Assembly (NCBI RefSeq): GCF_026157065.1 | Contig: NZ_JANLGQ010000001.1 | Coordinates: 868,001-932,000 of the forward strand | Length of the DNA: 64,000 nt | Direction: 5' to 3' | DNA from: Enterococcus sp. HY326 | GTDB lineage: Bacteria; Bacillota; Bacilli; Lactobacillales; Enterococcaceae | Part shown: one piece after another, positions 9,005-17,288 of the stretch | How the letters are laid out: every line of letters begins with the position of its first letter | How positions within the stretch are numbered: the first letter of the stretch is position 1 | Notes under the pieces: model-generated | Databases searched by the model: none | Told to the model about the DNA's origin: nothing | Seen by the model: only the letters and a program-made list of their open reading frames with translations | Position numbers and translations under genes: made by a program

Positions 9005-9290
9005 ATCAGAAAAGAAGTCAATCGTTTTCATTGTATTCTCATAAAGAAATTACACAAATCCAATAATTCACATTTATTGATTGCTTTTTCAAAATCTTCA
9101 GTTCTCTGGTTGATAAACCAGCATTTCTCCCTTGGAATAGCTAGCAAAACTCTGTGAAATCTTCTTTCAACAGAATTCGAAAAATGGTTGCCGCTTTTAG
9201 CAGAAACAGCAAAAAATAAGGTTAACGCTTTCTCAGAAAATGACAATGGCTATTTTATGAGAATTACCAAAAAAAATAATTAAAACGGTA
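9005..9290. other. intergenic DNA between divergent pplA and ndh2
   Basis: Apart from the promoter elements listed separately I see no gene here. A 72-codon minus-strand ORF at 9028-9246 has no recognisable domain and no clear ribosome binding site, and was not accepted. Confidence 0.4.
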
Positions 9291-9298
9291 AAAGAGGT

Positions 9299-9327
9299 TA
9301 GACAAATCACCTAAACCTCTCTATAAT
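9299..9327 (+). promoter_or_regulatory. predicted sigma-A promoter of ndh2
   Basis: -35 TAGACA, 17-bp spacer, -10 TATAAT, about 58 bp before the ndh2 ATG. Near-consensus. Confidence 0.7.
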
Positions 9328-9384
9328 GAGAGTTGTTTGTGTATTTATTATCTAATTTATTTTTTATACTAAGGAGCGATTTCA

Positions 9385-11355
9385 ATGGCAAATCAAAAAA
9401 TTGTCGTTGTCGGTGCGGGTTATGCTGGAGTTTCAGCTACGAAATTTTTAGCTAAGAAACTTAAAAAGAACGATGTCGATATTACTTTAATCGATCGTCA
9501 TTCGTATCACACTATGATGACAGAACTACACGAAGTGGCTGGTGGCCGGGTGGAACCTTCCGCTATCCAGTATGACTTACAACATTTATTCTCTCGCAAG
9601 AAAAATGTTCAACTGGTAACAGATACCGTTACTGGAATTGACAAAGAGAATAAAGTCGTTACAACTAAAGAAGGCTCTTATGCTTTTGATCACTTGATCT
9701 TAGGTATGGGTGGGGAACCAAATGATTTTGGGACACCCGGTGTTAAAGAACACGGCTTTACTTTATGGTCTTTTGAGGACTCACTAAAGATTCGCGAACA
9801 CATCGAAACAATTGTTGCTAAAGCGGCCATCGAACCTGATGCAGAATTACGCAAAGCAATGTTAACCTTTGTGGTCTGTGGTTCTGGCTTTACTGGGATT
9901 GAAATGGTTGGGGAATTAATCGACTGGAAAGAACGTTTAGCAAAGGATTACAAGCTTGACCCTTCAGAAATCAGCTTAGCAGTTGTCGAAGCAATGCCAA
10001 CTATCTTAAACATGTTGACTAGAAACGATGCAGCCAAAGCAGAACGTTACTTAGAAAAGAAAAACGTTCAAGTCTTGAAAAATTCACCAATCGTTGAAGT
10101 ATCTGCTGACCATATCAAATTAAAAGATGGCACTGAAATGCCAACTCATACATTAATCTGGACAGCCGGTGTAAAAGCAACTTCTGATGCCGCTGACTTT
10201 GGTTTAGAAGCAGCTCGTGGCCAACGTTTAGTTGCCAATGAATACATGCAAGCTAAAGGTTATGAAGATAAAAATATCTACATCATCGGTGACCAAGTAT
10301 TCTACGAAGAATTTCCAAACACACCAACACCACAAATCGTGCAGGCAGCTGAACAAACAGGTCACACTGCAGCAGCCAGCATCGTTGCTGATATTAAAGG
10401 CGGCGAAAAACATAAATTCAAAGGAAACTATCAAGGCTTCATGGTTTCCATCGGTTCTAAATGGGGGGTTGCCAACCTCTTTAACATGATTCACCTAAGC
10501 GGCTTTATGGCAATCGTCATGAAACACATCGTCAATTTGAAATACTTCTTTGATATTCGTTCAGGCTATTTGATGTTCCAATACATCATGCATGAATTCT
10601 TCCATATTAAAGATGACCGCAATGTCACCCGCGGACATTCATCTCGCTATGGTAATGTTTTATGGAGTGTACCTTTACGGGTCTTCTACGGATTTGTTTG
10701 GTTAGTGGAATCTATGAAAAAAGTTGTCGGTGACGGCTCTTACTTCAAACCAAGCACTTGGTTTGGCGAAGGTTCTTGGTTCACCGGTTCAAGTGTCTTC
10801 CCTTGGGCTTGGAGCTATCCAGTTCCTGGTGCAGAAGTAACATCAGCCGCTTCTGGTGCTGCTGATGCTGCAACGGCTGCCTCTGGTGCTGCCGATGTCG
10901 CAACTGCCGCTTCTGGCGCTGCTAGCACAGCAACTGATGTTGTTGCCAGCGTTCCACATTTTGGTTTGAGCTACGCTTATGGCGAAGAACCAATGGCTGT
11001 TTTCGATTCAGCACCTAACTGGTTTAACAACTTGATGGGTTGGATGATGCCTAACTATGATGTGGCAATGTTCTTCCAAAAATTCATGGTCTTCTTTGAA
11101 ATTGCACTAGCTCTTGCTTTAATTGCTGGTTTGTTCACTTGGTTGGCTAATGCCACAACGATTGTTTTAGTTATCACCTTCTGTCTGTCAGGGATGTTCT
11201 ATTGGGTAAACATCTGGTTCATTCCAGTTGCCTTTGCCTTGATGAACGGTTCAGGTCGTGCGGTTGGGTTAGACCGTTGGGTAATCCCATGGTTGCAACG
11301 AACCCTTGGAAAATGGTGGTACGGTAGTGAAAAAGCCCGCTATGGCGAGTCCTAA
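9385..11355 (+). CDS. ndh2: type II NADH dehydrogenase with membrane C-terminal extension (EET)
   Basis: 656-residue FAD enzyme passing electrons from NADH to demethylmenaquinone. VVVGAGYAGVSA near the N-terminus binds FAD, VVCGSGFTGIEMVGEL binds NADH, and NIYIIGDQ is the second FAD motif. It exceeds ordinary NDH-2 (~400 aa) by a C-terminal region with several hydrophobic helices (FFEIALALALIAGLFTWLA and FWIPVAFALM-like segments near 555-640), as in Ndh2 of the Listeria EET locus. Residues 488-517 hold three 10-residue Ala/Ser/Gly repeats (AASGAADxAT). RBS AAGGAG precedes the ATG and a terminator follows, so it is largely monocistronic. Confidence 0.95.
   Translation: MANQKIVVVGAGYAGVSATKFLAKKLKKNDVDITLIDRHSYHTMMTELHEVAGGRVEPSAIQYDLQHLFSRKKNVQLVTDTVTGIDKENKVVTTKEGSYAFDHLILGMGGEPNDFGTPGVKEHGFTLWSFEDSLKIREHIETIVAKAAIEPDAELRKAMLTFVVCGSGFTGIEMVGELIDWKERLAKDYKLDPSEISLAVVEAMPTILNMLTRNDAAKAERYLEKKNVQVLKNSPIVEVSADHIKLKDGTEMPTHTLIWTAGVKATSDAADFGLEAARGQRLVANEYMQAKGYEDKNIYIIGDQVFYEEFPNTPTPQIVQAAEQTGHTAAASIVADIKGGEKHKFKGNYQGFMVSIGSKWGVANLFNMIHLSGFMAIVMKHIVNLKYFFDIRSGYLMFQYIMHEFFHIKDDRNVTRGHSSRYGNVLWSVPLRVFYGFVWLVESMKKVVGDGSYFKPSTWFGEGSWFTGSSVFPWAWSYPVPGAEVTSAASGAADAATAASGAADVATAASGAASTATDVVASVPHFGLSYAYGEEPMAVFDSAPNWFNNLMGWMMPNYDVAMFFQKFMVFFEIALALALIAGLFTWLANATTIVLVITFCLSGMFYWVNIWFIPVAFALMNGSGRAVGLDRWVIPWLQRTLGKWWYGSEKARYGES
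10846..10935 (+). repeat. three tandem 30-bp repeats inside ndh2
   Basis: Three consecutive 30-bp units encode AASGAADAAT, AASGAADVAT and AASGAASTAT. They form a low-complexity linker between the dehydrogenase part and the C-terminal membrane region. Units differ at several synonymous positions, so the duplication is not recent. Confidence 0.8.
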
Positions 11356-11378
11356 GCACCACTCAAAAAAATAATGAA

Positions 11379-11413
11379 AAAGTCCTGGGAAGCTTATCGT
11401 TTCCTAGGACTTT
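11379..11413 (+). terminator. intrinsic terminator of ndh2
   Basis: 13-bp stem AAAGTCCTGGGAA / TTCCTAGGACTTT (one wobble), then TTTCTTTTA, between ndh2 and eetA. Confidence 0.8.
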
Positions 11414-11464
11414 CTTTTAGGGTTATGTTAAAATGAAGCCTGACAAATTAGAAGGGGTGGTATT

Positions 11465-11896
11465 TTGAAATTTAAAGAATTCGCCCGCAAAAGTTTCCTC
11501 AAACCTTGGGACCTGATTATTATTTTCTTCTTGTTTTTATTATCTTTTACACCGATTGTCATTTTTGGCTATCAGCAAAATCAATTAGCCCAACAGGCAG
11601 ATGCTGTCAATTACCAAGCTGTCTTAAAAGTCGATGGCGTCGAGATTCGCAGCTTTGACTTGACCGCTGATCAAGCCTCTTATACATATACTTACGAAGA
11701 TGAAGACGGCGATTATAATATTATCGAAATTGATGGCGAACGGGTGCGGATTTCTGAGGCGAATTGTGGCGATCAGATTTGTGTCCGCCAAGGCTGGATT
11801 TCCAAAGCCGGTCAGTCAGTCGTCTGTCTGCCCCATCGTTTAGTTTTAGAAATTCAAGCATCAGATGGGAGTGAAGACGGTGCTTTGATTTACTAG
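11465..11896 (+). CDS. eetA: EetA, NusG-domain-II membrane protein of EET
   Basis: 143-residue protein with one N-terminal membrane segment (LIIIFFLFLLSFTPIVIFGY) and an extracytoplasmic NusG-domain-II-like fold; CGDQICVRQGWISKAGQSVVCLPHRL is the typical Cys-containing core. It matches EetA, required with EetB for the flavin-based EET route although its biochemical role is unknown. The start is TTG at 11465, preceded by GGGGTGG; no better ATG is present. It follows a terminator 52 bases upstream, so it needs its own weak promoter or readthrough. Confidence 0.88.
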   Translation: MKFKEFARKSFLKPWDLIIIFFLFLLSFTPIVIFGYQQNQLAQQADAVNYQAVLKVDGVEIRSFDLTADQASYTYTYEDEDGDYNIIEIDGERVRISEANCGDQICVRQGWISKAGQSVVCLPHRLVLEIQASDGSEDGALIY

Positions 11897-11905
11897 CGCC
11901 TGATT

Positions 11906-12454
11906 ATGAATAAACTGCAAAAAACAATCTATATCTCCCTCTTAGTTGCACAAGGCGTTGTGATTGGCCTGATTGAAAACATGATTCCCTATCCCTTTGC
12001 CTTTGCCCCCGGTGCTAAATTGGGACTGGCTAACTTAATTACGATTATTTCGATTTTTACTTTACGCAAACGAGACAGCTTCACTTTAGTCTGCATGCGC
12101 TTAATTTTAACCACGCTGCTAGGCGGAACTCTTTCTACCTTTCTTTACAGCATGAGTGGTGCCATCCTCAGCTATTTTGGAATGCTGTTGATGAAATCAT
12201 TAGGACCTAAACGCGTCAGCATTATCGGTATCAGTGCTACCGGCGGTTTTCTCCATAATGTCGGCCAATTAGTCACCGCCTCCTTTATTGCCCAGTCGTG
12301 GCCGGTGATGATGTACCTGCCAATTTTATCTTTTTTAGGAATTCTCTCGGGTATTGCGATTGGCATTGCCGCCAATTATCTATTGCGGCACGTTCGCACG
12401 ATTCGCCAATTCCAAAAAGAGCAGGAACGCAGGACTAAGCAAGTCTGGAATTAG
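11906..12454 (+). CDS. eetB: EetB, Gx transporter/ECF-S-like membrane protein of EET
   Basis: 182-residue integral membrane protein with about five helices, resembling heptaprenyl diphosphate synthase component I / Gx-transporter proteins that accompany NusG-domain-II proteins. IYISLLVAQGVVIGLIENMIPYPFAFAPGAKLGLANLITI is characteristic. It starts 10 bases after the eetA stop with no strong RBS, so translation is probably coupled. Substrate is unknown; a link to quinone or prenyl handling is suggested by the next gene. Confidence 0.85.
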   Translation: MNKLQKTIYISLLVAQGVVIGLIENMIPYPFAFAPGAKLGLANLITIISIFTLRKRDSFTLVCMRLILTTLLGGTLSTFLYSMSGAILSYFGMLLMKSLGPKRVSIIGISATGGFLHNVGQLVTASFIAQSWPVMMYLPILSFLGILSGIAIGIAANYLLRHVRTIRQFQKEQERRTKQVWN

Positions 12455-12604
12455 TTTTTTTCGATAGTGACTAAACTGACCACTTGCACACTGAATTTTC
12501 TTTTTATGAAAACTTTTAGCCAGCCTGACTTTCCCACGGGAGAATTTTGTAGCAACCGGACTGAAGGTCCAAAAATTATTACGTATCAAACAAGGAGTAA
12601 CCTT

Positions 12605-13591
12605 ATGAAACTTCACAGCATGTGGCAGACCTATCCCGAACTGGCCAAAGAACTAAAAATGACATCAAAATTGATGGAAAGCTCGGTAAATTTAAAAAAT
12701 AAACCGGTTGAAGATGCGATTTTGGCAATGATTCACTCTGGCGGCAAGATGCTGCGCCCTGCTTATCAGCTATTGTTTTCCCAGTTTGGTCCAGAACGAG
12801 ATCAAAAAAAAGCCACCGCTTTGGCCGCCTCAATTGAAATGCTCCATACTGCCACTTTAATTCACGATGATATCGTTGACCGTTCTAGCATGCGCCGTGG
12901 TGTCACAGCAATCAACGCTAGCTTTGGTAACGAAGTGGCCGTTTACGCCGGCGATTATTTATTTGTCCTCTGTTTTAAATTATTATCCGATTACGCCGGT
13001 TCTCTGCGGAGCCTGCAACTCAATTCCCGCAGCATGGAAAAAATCCTCGGCGGTGAATTAGGTCAGATGGACAGCCGCTATCACTATGAAATAGGTGTTG
13101 AGCAGTATTTAGAAAACATCTCTGGAAAAACCGCTGAACTCTTTCAACTGAGCTGCTTTGTCGGAGCCTACGAAAGCGGCAATAAAGAAACCTTTGCTAA
13201 AAAAAGCGGAGAAATCGGTTTAGCCATCGGCATGGCCTTCCAAATTATTGACGACATTTTAGATTATAGTCAATCGGCTACAGACATCGGCAAGCCCGTC
13301 TTAGAAGATGTGCGCCAAGGGGTTTATTCTTTACCCCTGTTGATTGCCTTTGAAAAAAATCCGGCAGCCTTCAAGCCGCTTTTAAATAAAAAAGCGGAGA
13401 TGACCGACCAAGATGCCCAAGAAATTTTCCAATTGGTGCAGCAATATGATGGTGTTGCCGGCGCGCAGGTGTATGCTGAGCAATACACCAATCAAGCAAT
13501 CGCCAAGATAAAAAAATTGCCCGCCAACCAATACAATACTCGGGAAAATCTAGAAACGATTACCAAAACTATTTTGACTCGGGAAAATTAA
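12605..13591 (+). CDS. dmkB: polyprenyl diphosphate synthase for EET quinone side chain
   Basis: 328-residue trans-prenyltransferase (HepT/IspB family). LIHDDIVDRSSMRRG is the first Asp-rich motif and IIDDILDYSQ the second; GGKMLRPAY and GDYLF are also conserved. It makes the polyprenyl tail used by DmkA, as DmkB in the Listeria EET locus. ATG 12605 is chosen because AAGGAG lies 6 bases upstream; an in-frame extension to 12467 encodes residues unlike the family. A strong terminator follows and closes the EET locus. Confidence 0.92.
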   Translation: MKLHSMWQTYPELAKELKMTSKLMESSVNLKNKPVEDAILAMIHSGGKMLRPAYQLLFSQFGPERDQKKATALAASIEMLHTATLIHDDIVDRSSMRRGVTAINASFGNEVAVYAGDYLFVLCFKLLSDYAGSLRSLQLNSRSMEKILGGELGQMDSRYHYEIGVEQYLENISGKTAELFQLSCFVGAYESGNKETFAKKSGEIGLAIGMAFQIIDDILDYSQSATDIGKPVLEDVRQGVYSLPLLIAFEKNPAAFKPLLNKKAEMTDQDAQEIFQLVQQYDGVAGAQVYAEQYTNQAIAKIKKLPANQYNTRENLETITKTILTREN

Positions 13592-13598
13592 ATGATGC

Positions 13599-13640
13599 AA
13601 CCTCTGCATGGTAGTGATTACTGCTATGTGGAGGTTTTTT
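13599..13640 (+). terminator. intrinsic terminator after dmkB
   Basis: 16-bp stem (AACCTCTGCATGGTAG pairing with CTGCTATGTGGAGGTT, some G-U) followed by six T. It lies between convergent dmkB and the response regulator. Confidence 0.85.
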
Positions 13641-13646
13641 ATCCCC

Positions 13647-14255
13647 CTACCCCAACCAACCATTCGCCATCGCCACATTAATGGCTTCAATTCGCGATTT
13701 AGTTGCAGTTTTACTGAGGATGGAGGAAATATAATTGCGAACTGTGCCTTCTGATAGAAAGACTTGCTGGGCAATTTGGGCGGTATTGGCTCCTGTTTGG
13801 ATAACTTTTAGAATCTCCATTTCTCTTTTGGTGAGAGGATTTTTTTCGGCTTTAAGGACACTTCTGACTAGCTCCGGAGAAAAAATAGTGTCGCCTGCTA
13901 ACACTCGATTGACACTTTGAATTAAAACCTCACTGGGGCTGTCCTTCAATAAATAGGCATTAACCTCACTAGATAAGGCCTGTTGAAAATAACTTTCTTT
14001 GGCAAATGTTGTTAAAATGACAATCTTGACTGGGCGTTTGAGGATTCTTAATTGGGCGGCAATCTCTAGACCAGTCATGTCAGGCATTTCAATATCAAGA
14101 ATGGCGACATCGGGTGCTAATTGCAAAATTTCCTGTAGGGCAGCCGCTCCCGTCAGGCTGCTGCCGATAACTTCAAAATTGTCTTCTAAGTTTAAAATAG
14201 TTTTTAAAGCGGTATTGAGCATTTCTTGGTCTTCCGCTAGATATATGGTTGTCAT
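13647..14255 (-). CDS. NarL/LuxR-type response regulator
   Basis: 202-residue two-component regulator. The receiver domain has VAILDIEMPDMTG with phospho-acceptor Asp54; the C-terminal LuxR HTH is NPLTKREMEILKVIQTGANTAQIAQQVFLSEGTVRNYISSIL. RBS GGAGGG precedes the ATG. It is last in the exporter-kinase-regulator operon, as YvfU in the B. subtilis YvfRSTU set, and probably controls the ABC genes. Confidence 0.92.
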   Translation of the reverse strand: MTTIYLAEDQEMLNTALKTILNLEDNFEVIGSSLTGAAALQEILQLAPDVAILDIEMPDMTGLEIAAQLRILKRPVKIVILTTFAKESYFQQALSSEVNAYLLKDSPSEVLIQSVNRVLAGDTIFSPELVRSVLKAEKNPLTKREMEILKVIQTGANTAQIAQQVFLSEGTVRNYISSILSKTATKSRIEAINVAMANGWLG

Positions 14256-14339
14256 TGATTTCCCTCCAAATCCTGATTGCCTACAAAAATAGCTGCAGTT
14301 TATCTGAAAAATTTATCTTGAAAAATTTTTACGCAGGAT

Positions 14340-15506
14340 CTAACTCGAAACATCTTGATTGTCTTTTTTGATTTTCCCATCAGCAGCCACTTCGGATAGC
14401 TTCGGTAAGCTGAGTATCAGCTGGGTACCTTGACTAGTCTCACTGTCAATCTGAAGCTCACCCCCAGCTGCTTCCACACGATTGGTCATCCCCTGCAAAC
14501 CAAAGGCTCCTGCCCGTGCTGTTTTAAAGCCAACACCATTGTCAGTAATCTGCAGCTGGTATTCCCTTTGACTTTCGTTAAAAGTTATTTCGGCAAAACT
14601 GGCTTGACTATGGCGAATAATATTGGTGATGGCTTCTTTAATAATTGCTGAGAAGACATCCTGCACAGGTAGCGGCCAATTTTCTGCCAGTTCCTCTCTC
14701 TTCGTGAAAAGGGTTGTTTCTGTCACCTGCAAATTTTTTTCTTCTTCGATTAAGGTTTTGGCAATACTGCGCTCCTGTAAATTTTCCACAATGGTGCGGA
14801 CCATTGTCAGATTGTTGCGGGAGGTAGCAGCAATCTCCTGTAATTCCTGAGCCACTAGCTCTGGCTTTTTTTCTAGTAACTTTAAGGCGACTTCACTTTT
14901 CATCGTAATAATCGAAAAGACCTGTCCGAGATTGTCATGTAAATCCCGGGCAATCCGTTCTCTTTCTCCTTGGCGAATAATCGCCTCTAAGCGCTGATTG
15001 GTTTGATGCAGGCGATAATTTTTACGATTGCTTTCATTCACCGAGCGGGCAATAATCGGCGAACTGATAGCAAACAACAGGGCAATGAGAATATTATACA
15101 GCGCTGCGTTATTAACCTCATTTAAATACCAAAATCCTAGCAGCAAACTGATGGCACAAGCCAGGTAGTATTCTTTTAAAAATTGATAGTACCTACTCTT
15201 TTGAATCGGCAGCGAGCCGATTTCCCAAGCAGTGAAGACAAACAAATAGCCATTACTCAGAAAAATTCCAAAAATCAGTGCAATGGTTAGCTGCAGACGA
15301 ATCGCAATATTTAATTTTTCTGTCACCTCGTAGCCATCCCGATAGGCTTTTAAAAAGACCAGCAGCAGGATTGCCAAAAACCACTTAGCCGGCTGGTCAA
15401 GTGGTAGTAGCTGAATAACAGTTGGAATTAAAAATGTCAGGATAAAATAAGGCATCAAACCAAAGCGCTGTGGAAATAAAATATGCTTTTGGAAAAATTT
15501 TTTCAT
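14340..15506 (-). CDS. DesK-type sensor histidine kinase
   Basis: 388-residue membrane kinase. The N-terminal half has about six hydrophobic helices without a large extracellular domain; RERIARDLHDNLGQVFS is the HisKA_3 phospho-acceptor motif; a GHKL ATPase domain follows (ITNIIRHSQAS, ITDNGVGF, GLQGMTNRVEAAGG). ATG 15506 overlaps the permease stop (ATGA), which supports this start over an upstream in-frame one. Likely senses membrane or transporter state. Confidence 0.9.
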   Translation of the reverse strand: MKKFFQKHILFPQRFGLMPYFILTFLIPTVIQLLPLDQPAKWFLAILLLVFLKAYRDGYEVTEKLNIAIRLQLTIALIFGIFLSNGYLFVFTAWEIGSLPIQKSRYYQFLKEYYLACAISLLLGFWYLNEVNNAALYNILIALLFAISSPIIARSVNESNRKNYRLHQTNQRLEAIIRQGERERIARDLHDNLGQVFSIITMKSEVALKLLEKKPELVAQELQEIAATSRNNLTMVRTIVENLQERSIAKTLIEEEKNLQVTETTLFTKREELAENWPLPVQDVFSAIIKEAITNIIRHSQASFAEITFNESQREYQLQITDNGVGFKTARAGAFGLQGMTNRVEAAGGELQIDSETSQGTQLILSLPKLSEVAADGKIKKDNQDVSS

Positions 15507-16264
15507 ATTGTTTGCAGCTCCTTGGCTTTTCGATAATATAATGTGACGCCAATTCCCGCCAGACCAATCACACTCCAAACCAAAAGACCCCAGAGATTGC
15601 TCCATACAAAAGGCTCTTGATGGATAAAGCCGCTAATTAATTGGCTACTGAAATAAGTCGGCAATTTTTCACCAATCGTCTTTAGCCAGTCTGGCATTAT
15701 GGAAAGGGGCCACCAAAGTCCGCTGGCAATTGCCATCGGAAAAACGATTAAATTGCTTAATAAATTGACCACATTGCTCGTTCCCATTAATGATATCATA
15801 ATTCCTAAAAAAATTAAGGGAATGGCGGTCAGCGGCACGGCAATCAGTAAAATCAACCACGTCGTTAGAGAAAGGGCCACCTGATTCACTAAAATCCCCA
15901 CGATTCCTAGCGCAACCACTCCTAAAATATTTAAAGACCAAAAGACTAACATCATGGAAGCATAATAGCGCCATCTGGGAATTGGACTCAGCTCAATAAA
16001 TAAATCAAAGGAATCCTCTTGATCATTCAAAAGCGTGCTGGAGACCGTTAAGATAGAGCTTAAGAGCGAGCTGTAGAGCACCATGCTGACTAAATAATCA
16101 GCATTCCAAGTTGTTAGCATTTCTTGAGGCATGCCACTGGTCATCACCTTGGTAAATAATAAATAAAAGCCAATCGGCAGCGCTAAATTAAAGAGAAAGA
16201 AACGCAGATTGCGAAAGACAATCCGTTTGAAATTGATTGCTACTTGATAGAAAAAATTAGCCAT
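15503..16264 (-). CDS. ABC-2 type transporter permease
   Basis: 253-residue membrane protein with six predicted helices of the ABC-2 family (FLFNLALPIGFYLLFTKV at the N-terminus, MAIASGLWWPLSIMPDWLK before the last helices). Start chosen at ATG 16264, preceded by GGAGGAG. It overlaps the ATPase gene by 8 bases and the kinase gene by 4. Export substrate unknown. Confidence 0.88.
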   Translation of the reverse strand: MANFFYQVAINFKRIVFRNLRFFLFNLALPIGFYLLFTKVMTSGMPQEMLTTWNADYLVSMVLYSSLLSSILTVSSTLLNDQEDSFDLFIELSPIPRWRYYASMMLVFWSLNILGVVALGIVGILVNQVALSLTTWLILLIAVPLTAIPLIFLGIMISLMGTSNVVNLLSNLIVFPMAIASGLWWPLSIMPDWLKTIGEKLPTYFSSQLISGFIHQEPFVWSNLWGLLVWSVIGLAGIGVTLYYRKAKELQTI

Positions 16265-17153
16265 GGAAAGCTCCTCCTTCATTGATCGTCGTAAATAAAG
16301 ATTCCAAAGAATTCTGCTGGATGCTCAAATTCTCAATCCCTGATAAGTAGGGTGTCAGCTGCAGCATCAGCTGATTGACATCATTGGTTGTCAACCGGTA
16401 AAAAGCGCCAGTTGTGTGCATTTCAGAAACTTCTGGGAGACTTTGAAAAATTTTAGGCGACAGCTGCGAATGGAAACTAATTTCGGCTGCGGCTGTCTGT
16501 CGCCGCAGCTGCTCTAGACTGCCATTAAAAATTATTTCCGCTTCTTTTAAAATCAAAATTCTCTCAGCAAAGTTTTCCAGCTCTTCTAAATAGTGACTAG
16601 TCACGAAAAAAGTTTTCCCCTGCTGTCTTAATTCTTCAATCAAGCGCCAAAGCTTCTGGCGGCTGCCGCTGTCCATACCGGCTGTCGGTTCATCTAAAAA
16701 TAAAATATCGGGATTTCCCGCTAGCGCTATGGCAAATGACAATCGGCGTTTTTGACCGCCGGATAGCTTAGCGACAAATTGTTGCTCGTCTCCTTGCAAA
16801 TCTGCAATTGCCAGCAATTCTTGATAAGGTAACGGCGCTTGATAGTAACTTCTTGCTAAATTTAGCGTTTCTTTCACTGTCACTCGGGCAAGCTGCATAT
16901 TTTTTTGCAGCATCACACCGACACGTTGTCGATTTACTTTTTGATTGGCTTTACCGTCAAAAAAAGTCACCTGACCTTCATCCGCAGGAATCAATTGGTT
17001 GATGATATTAATCAAAGTCGACTTGCCAGCGCCATTGTTGCCCACTAAAGCAACAATCTCGCCGGCCTGTAAGGTAAAAGAAATATGATTTAAAACCTGT
17101 TGCTGACGATAAGTTTTACAAATATTTTTAGTGGTTAAGATTGGTGTGTTCAT
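16257..17153 (-). CDS. ABC transporter ATP-binding protein (exporter)
   Basis: 298 residues with Walker A GNNGAGKST, signature LSGGQKRRL, Walker B ILFLDEPTAG and switch His in FVTSHYLEEL. The C-terminal ~75 residues are an accessory domain as in CcmA/YvfR-type ATPases. It pairs with the permease next door and starts the operon. Confidence 0.92.
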   Translation of the reverse strand: MNTPILTTKNICKTYRQQQVLNHISFTLQAGEIVALVGNNGAGKSTLINIINQLIPADEGQVTFFDGKANQKVNRQRVGVMLQKNMQLARVTVKETLNLARSYYQAPLPYQELLAIADLQGDEQQFVAKLSGGQKRRLSFAIALAGNPDILFLDEPTAGMDSGSRQKLWRLIEELRQQGKTFFVTSHYLEELENFAERILILKEAEIIFNGSLEQLRRQTAAAEISFHSQLSPKIFQSLPEVSEMHTTGAFYRLTTNDVNQLMLQLTPYLSGIENLSIQQNSLESLFTTINEGGAFHG

Positions 17154-17229
17154 TGTGTTGCCCCCTTCAATAACCCAAGCTTAAACCTTTTGCAGACAGC
17201 CCAGTAGTCATGGCTGTCACAACTTGACT

Positions 17230-17243
17230 ATGACAAGTGTCAT
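17230..17243. promoter_or_regulatory. dyad upstream of the YvfR-like operon
   Basis: ATGACA-AG-TGTCAT, perfect 6-bp arms, 77 bp upstream of the ATPase ATG; further ATGAC/GTCAT half-sites lie at 17187-17230. Candidate binding site for the operon's own NarL-type regulator. Confidence 0.4.
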
Positions 17244-17273
17244 AAAAAAGCCTGCCTAAAAATCTAGGCAGGC
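17244..17273 (-). terminator. intrinsic terminator of the PadR-HAAS operon
   Basis: Stem GCCTGCCTA / TAGGCAGGC with a 6-nt loop, followed by six T on the minus strand, 16 bases after the HAAS gene stop. Confidence 0.85.
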
Positions 17274-17288
17274 GGATACTTATTGTAA

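Noticed and set aside
9028-9246. 72-codon minus-strand ORF between pplA and ndh2
   Set aside because: No domain, no good ribosome binding site, and it fills a divergent promoter region.
10228-10494. Overlapping ORFs on both strands inside ndh2
   Set aside because: Shadows of the well-supported ndh2 frame.
10846-10935. CRISPR-like or satellite repeat
   Set aside because: Units are in frame within ndh2, without spacers, and encode a peptide repeat.
12467-12604. Upstream in-frame extension of dmkB
   Set aside because: Residues do not look like prenyl synthase and a strong RBS precedes the internal ATG at 12605.
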